NCBI GenBank assembly: GCA_903896775.1 | Contig: CAITZE010000262.1 | Coordinates: forward strand, 1 to 9,951 | Length of the DNA stretch: 9,951 nt | Direction of reading: 5' to 3' | DNA from: an uncultured bacterium | GTDB taxonomy: Bacteria > Pseudomonadota > Alphaproteobacteria > Rhodospirillales > Rhodospirillaceae | In this document: positions 6,920-9,951 of the stretch, piece by piece | How the letters are laid out: each line of letters starts with the position of its first letter | Numbering within the stretch: the stretch's first letter is position 1 | The notes under the pieces: model-generated | Seen by the model: only the letters and a program-made list of their open reading frames with translations | Told to the model about the DNA's origin: nothing | The model's database searches: none | Made by a program: the position numbers and the translations under genes

Positions 6920-6953
6920 GCAAGGGTATGCGCGGGGCCTTTGGAAGGACCCG

Positions 6954-6982
6954 GTGATAACGGGTGACGCCCGATAAATCAA
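6954..6982 (-). promoter_or_regulatory. Candidate promoter of tRNA-Glu
   Basis: On the minus strand, TTGATT (6977-6982) and TATCAC (6954-6959) are separated by 17 bases and end about 34 bases before the tRNA 5' end. This fits a sigma-70 type -35/-10 pair with a short leader. The call is by eye only. Confidence 0.4.
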
Positions 6983-7187
6983 GCCTGCCCGGGGCTTTAT
7001 CTTGGGGTTCTCGGCATTTTGGGGCATCAAAATAGAGTTCAGGCCAAAAACCCGATTTGACGCGGTTTCTCAGAGGCCTAAAGGGCGCCCAAAGCTCGGT
7101 CGTGGCGGGTCTACAGGGTTGCCAGGACCTGCCCCGTCGGGCTACAGACGACCCCGACTTATAAGCCCCATTCCCGGCGGACGTCAG

Positions 7188-7784
7188 ATGACCACAGCGC
7201 TCACAAAGCCCTCTACCTCACCGCTTAAGGTCCGGGTCCGGCTCGCCACCGAGCAGGATATGGCGTCGATTCAGGAGATTTACGCTTACTACGTAAGCCT
7301 GACCACGGCGTCCTTTGAAGATGAGCCGCCGACGGTCGCCGAAATGACGGCCCGTTGGCAGCGGGTCCAAGCCCGTGGCCTGCCCTATTTGGTCGCCACC
7401 AAAGGAAAGCGCGTGGTCGGTTACGCTTATGCCGGGCCGTTCCGCGAGCGTTCGGGCTATCGCTACACGATCGAAGATTCGGTCTACGTGGCCGAAGACT
7501 TCATCGGTCGCAATGTCGGCAACGCCCTCATGACCGAACTGATCGACCGCTGCATCGTGCTCGGTTTTCGGCAAATGATCGCGGTGATCGGCGACAGCAC
7601 CAACGCCTCCTCCCTCGCCCTGCACAGCCGTCATGGCTTTTTCGTGGTCGGCGCACTCAGCTCCACCTGCTTCAAGTTCGGACGCTGGGTCGACGCCGTG
7701 CTTATGCAGCGCATTCTCGGCGACGGCGACAATTCCCTCCCGCCGAAACATCCCGGCCGGCGGAAATCACGCGCAAAGCGCTAA
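7188..7784 (+). CDS. GNAT acetyltransferase, phosphinothricin/methionine-sulfoximine type
   Basis: The protein is 198 residues from ATG 7188, with GGCGGA about 7 bases upstream. The frame is open upstream to 7002, but those ~62 residues (Pro/Arg/Gly-rich) do not look like a GNAT N-terminus. The GNAT fold is recognisable: VRLATEQDMASIQEIY at the start, TTASFEDEPPT, then EDSVYV (residues 96-101), the acetyl-CoA loop RNVGNA (108-113, fitting R/Q-x-x-G-x-G/A), IAVIGDSTNASSLALHSRHG (131-150) and KFGRWVDAVLMQRILG. This order is that of the PAT/MddA-like family, which N-acetylates phosphinothricin, methionine sulfoximine or related amino acids using acetyl-CoA in the cytoplasm. The actual substrate cannot be told. 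A basic Lys/Arg tail (190-198) follows the fold. The gene is on the chromosomal side of the tRNA. Confidence 0.88.
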   Translation: MTTALTKPSTSPLKVRVRLATEQDMASIQEIYAYYVSLTTASFEDEPPTVAEMTARWQRVQARGLPYLVATKGKRVVGYAYAGPFRERSGYRYTIEDSVYVAEDFIGRNVGNALMTELIDRCIVLGFRQMIAVIGDSTNASSLALHSRHGFFVVGALSSTCFKFGRWVDAVLMQRILGDGDNSLPPKHPGRRKSRAKR

Positions 7785-7811
7785 CCAATAATCGCAAGCA
7801 AACTCGTACGG

Positions 7812-8450
7812 CTATTTCATTTTGACTTTTTCGGCCACCATCGCAGCGTAATCCATCATCGGCTTGTCGCGGTTTGCACCACAGACCTTGTTGCCAAGAA
7901 TGACGTTGATCACGGTTGATTTGTTTTCGAGACCGATCTGAGTGTCCGGCTGGCTCACATTCTTAAAGCCCTGGATGAAAGCAAAAGCCCACATTTCGGC
8001 AAGGTCGGCTTTATTGGCCGCTGCGGCGGTGCCGTTCTTGGCGTCCAGGTGTTGTCCGCAAGTGTAAGTGCTGGGTGCATAATCACCGAACGCGACTTCC
8101 GGAAGTTTATGAGGCGCTTTGGCAATGCCCAACAGCGCCATATTGAGGATTGTGGATTGAGGCGAGGAAGAGCAATACAACGCGATTAAATCGTCGAACA
8201 CTTTCGCGTCGGCAGGGTCGGCACTCCATTCCAACTTGCCTTGGCCTTTGTAATATCCGGCCAGATATCCATGTATCCAGAGGCGCGCGAGGTTTGATTG
8301 CATGCGGCCTGTGGATTGGTCGCCAAGACCATTGGTGTATTGCAGGCAGGTGAAGGACGTTCCGCTGAAATCGGCGCTTCTGGCATCGGTTCCGAAAACC
8401 AATATCAGCGCAAAAACGCCCAAGGTAAGACCGGCCAATTTCCGCAACAT
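7812..8450 (-). CDS. Secreted protein with duplicated HdeA-like Cys domain
   Basis: The 212-residue product starts at the second of two adjacent ATGs (8450), which is better spaced from AAGGAAG; the first is at 8453. Residues 1-~25 (MLRKLAGLTLGVFALILVFG, then TDARSA) form a signal peptide, so the mature protein is periplasmic or secreted. The mature part has two similar halves: FTCLQY...LARLWIHGYLAGYY...ALYC and YTCGQH...LAEMWAFAFIQGF...NKVC. Cysteines fall at 35 and 93, then 131 and 190; each first Cys is followed 23 residues later by Trp (W58, W154). Such a Cys-Trp-G(Y/F)-Cys pattern is reminiscent of HdeA-like acid-stress chaperones, but the resemblance is weak and the function is unproven. 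It lies 110 bases downstream of recJ on the same strand and ends 27 bases from the convergent GNAT gene. Confidence 0.75.
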   Translation of the reverse strand: MLRKLAGLTLGVFALILVFGTDARSADFSGTSFTCLQYTNGLGDQSTGRMQSNLARLWIHGYLAGYYKGQGKLEWSADPADAKVFDDLIALYCSSSPQSTILNMALLGIAKAPHKLPEVAFGDYAPSTYTCGQHLDAKNGTAAAANKADLAEMWAFAFIQGFKNVSQPDTQIGLENKSTVINVILGNKVCGANRDKPMMDYAAMVAEKVKMK

Positions 8451-8530
8451 CATGACTTCCCTTTGTGAACGCGACGCCCAGCCCCGCAAACGTGGCATGC
8501 TTCCAACGGCTCCGTCAAACGCTTCAATGG

Positions 8531-8550
8531 CGGCGTTTTATGTAACGCCG
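8531..8550 (-). terminator. Hairpin downstream of recJ
   Basis: A perfect 7-base stem CGGCGTT / AACGCCG with a 6-base loop lies 10 bases past the recJ stop codon, in the 110-base gap before the secreted-protein gene. There is no clear T-tract on the minus strand after the stem, so it may be an RNA-stability hairpin or a weak terminator. Confidence 0.35.
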
Positions 8551-8560
8551 ATCAAGGCGT

Positions 8561-9951
8561 TTAAACAACCGGCGCGGCGTCATCGATAATCAGCTGTGCG
8601 TCAGTGCGGCCCTGCCAGGTATCGGCGCGGATGGTACCGGCCAAATGCAATCTGCGGCCTTCCGCCGTCAACAACAAATGGCCAAGATCAGAGTCGACGC
8701 AATTAAATGCGATGGCTTTGAGGCGTCCACCGCTGCGCCCCGTCAAAAAACAGCGAACGTGCCCGGAGCCGACCACATCGGCTTTGTTCACCTGAACATC
8801 GACCACCGCAAAACGTGGCTCGTCGTTACCCGCGCCGAAGGGCGACACGCAGTCCAACTCGGCGACGAGATCGGGCGTGACTGCTGAAACCGCGAGCGCA
8901 CCATCTAGACTCAAGAATGGCGCAAACTGTTCGCCTAGAAGCTGGCGGCGCACGTCCTCTTGCACAAACGCGATCAGAGCCGGAATTTTATCTTCTTCGA
9001 CGCTAAAGCCAGCCGCCATCGCATGGCCGCCGCCGGTAACAAGATGGCCGGCTTCGCGTGCCGCCAAGATTGCGCGGCCCAGGTCGACGCCGGCGATAGA
9101 CCGTCCGGAGCCTTTCGCCATGCCCCCGTCCAACGCCACAACGCAAGCGGGGCGGTCGTAACGTTCGCGCAGCCTTCCCGCGATGATGCCGATAACGCCG
9201 GGATGCCAGTCCTTACCGACAGCAAAGATCACCGGATCATCGGTTGCCGGGCGGCTTTCAACTTGTTCGATAGCTTCGCGCAAAACTGCCGCTTCGATGT
9301 CTTTGCGGGCAGCATTGTATTCGTCGAGACGCAATGCCAACGCTGCTGCTTCGTCAGGATCTTCCGTCGATAACAGGCGCGTGCCGAGATCGGCTTGGCC
9401 GATACGGCCTCCCGCATTGACGCGCGGCCCCAGAAGATAGCCAAGATGATAAGCCGTGGGTTTGGCGTCGATGCGCGCGACGCGGCTCAAGGCCGTAAGT
9501 CCTACATTGCCGCCCCGCGCCATGATCTGCAGACCCTGCACGACAAAAGCGCGGTTCAAACCTTTGAGGGGCACCACGTCACAAACTGTTCCAAGCGCTA
9601 CGATATCGAGGAGAAGACGCAAGTCTGGTTCTGGAACTTCGTTGCTGTACCAACCAGCGGCGCGCAACGCGCGATTCACAGCTACGGCCAACAGAAACGC
9701 CACGCCGACGGCCGCAAGATGCCCCTGCCCGCTCGCATCATCGAGCCGATTGGGATTCACAACTGCTGCCGCAGCTGGCAGTGCGACTTCGGCTTTATGA
9801 TGGTCGACGACAATCACATCAAGCCCGGCGTCTTTTGCCGCGGTCAGAGCTTCAAAAGCAACAATGCCGCAGTCGACAGTCACTACGACTTTTACGCCAT
9901 CGGCACGCAATTTCAGGAGTGCCGGGATATTGGGTCCGTAACCTTCGATGC
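8561..9951 (-). CDS. recJ: Single-stranded-DNA exonuclease RecJ, partial
   Basis: The coding sequence ends at TAA 8561-8563 and continues past the right edge of the window; the edge codons read IEGYGPNIPALLKLRADGV in frame, so the 5' part is missing from the window rather than from the gene. The visible part holds the end of the DHH phosphoesterase domain (VTVDCG, then DVIVVDHHKAE, the DHH motif with metal-binding residues), a linker with LGYLLGPRVNAGGRIGQAD, the DHHA1 domain ending in VTGGGHAMAAGFSVEED, and the C-terminal OB-fold-like region of RecJ. RecJ degrades single-stranded DNA 5'-3' in the RecF recombination pathway and in mismatch and base-excision repair. About 460 residues of a protein normally near 570-600 are present, with no frameshift. 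Confidence 0.95.
   Translation of the reverse strand, partial: IEGYGPNIPALLKLRADGVKVVVTVDCGIVAFEALTAAKDAGLDVIVVDHHKAEVALPAAAAVVNPNRLDDASGQGHLAAVGVAFLLAVAVNRALRAAGWYSNEVPEPDLRLLLDIVALGTVCDVVPLKGLNRAFVVQGLQIMARGGNVGLTALSRVARIDAKPTAYHLGYLLGPRVNAGGRIGQADLGTRLLSTEDPDEAAALALRLDEYNAARKDIEAAVLREAIEQVESRPATDDPVIFAVGKDWHPGVIGIIAGRLRERYDRPACVVALDGGMAKGSGRSIAGVDLGRAILAAREAGHLVTGGGHAMAAGFSVEEDKIPALIAFVQEDVRRQLLGEQFAPFLSLDGALAVSAVTPDLVAELDCVSPFGAGNDEPRFAVVDVQVNKADVVGSGHVRCFLTGRSGGRLKAIAFNCVDSDLGHLLLTAEGRRLHLAGTIRADTWQGRTDAQLIIDDAAPVV

Noticed and set aside
7002..7187. N-terminal extension of the GNAT protein
   Set aside because: The extra ~62 residues are Pro/Arg/Gly-rich with no GNAT character, and a better ribosome site precedes ATG 7188.
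7355..7825. 156-residue Arg-rich plus-strand open frame
   Set aside because: It is an out-of-frame shadow of the GNAT gene; the Arg/His-rich composition is typical of a shifted GC-rich frame.

Overview
The window looks like the edge of a genomic island in an alphaproteobacterium. That placement is inferred from the style of the RecJ, GNAT and sensor-kinase proteins, the fairly GC-rich coding sequence and GTG/TTG start usage; the genus cannot be given. The boundary is a tRNA-Glu gene (6844-6919, minus strand) with a tyrosine-recombinase integrase (5659-6777, minus) directly beside its 3' end. Everything left of the tRNA reads as accessory DNA. Everything right of it reads as ordinary chromosome: a GNAT acetyltransferase, a secreted protein with a duplicated Cys-rich domain, and the single-strand exonuclease RecJ, which runs off the right end.

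Accessory part, left to right. A minus-strand pair comes first: a DUF3644-like protein (47-1261) preceded by an ImmA/IrrE-type metallopeptidase (1336-2067). Between them lies a palindromic repeat cluster that could be an operator. The peptidase has lost the N-terminal helix-turn-helix region usual in its family. The DUF3644 protein carries a HEPN-like Rx4H motif in which the His appears to have become Pro.

From about 2010 to 4280 the DNA is a chain of gene pieces joined end to end: a plus-strand fragment of an unrecognised protein (about 2020-2226), a TOPRIM-type protein without its N-terminus (2223-2909, minus), and a PAS/PAS hybrid sensor histidine kinase (about 2906-4764, plus). The kinase has lost its 5' end and also, by an internal deletion with a frameshift, its ATPase domain and almost all of its receiver domain. 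What is left of it is a membrane/HAMP/PAS/H-box piece and a separate receiver-tail plus HPt piece. Reading frames stay open right up to each join, which suggests recent deletions or an assembly chimera rather than slow decay. An intact response regulator (4802-5611) follows and was presumably the output of the broken phosphorelay.

How the genes work together: the kinase, HPt and response regulator are the remains of one multistep phosphorelay, now without a kinase core. The ImmA-like/DUF3644 pair resembles a stress or phage-response module but is probably impaired. The integrase and tRNA-Glu explain how the segment arrived. No CRISPR array, insertion sequence, transposase or rRNA was seen.
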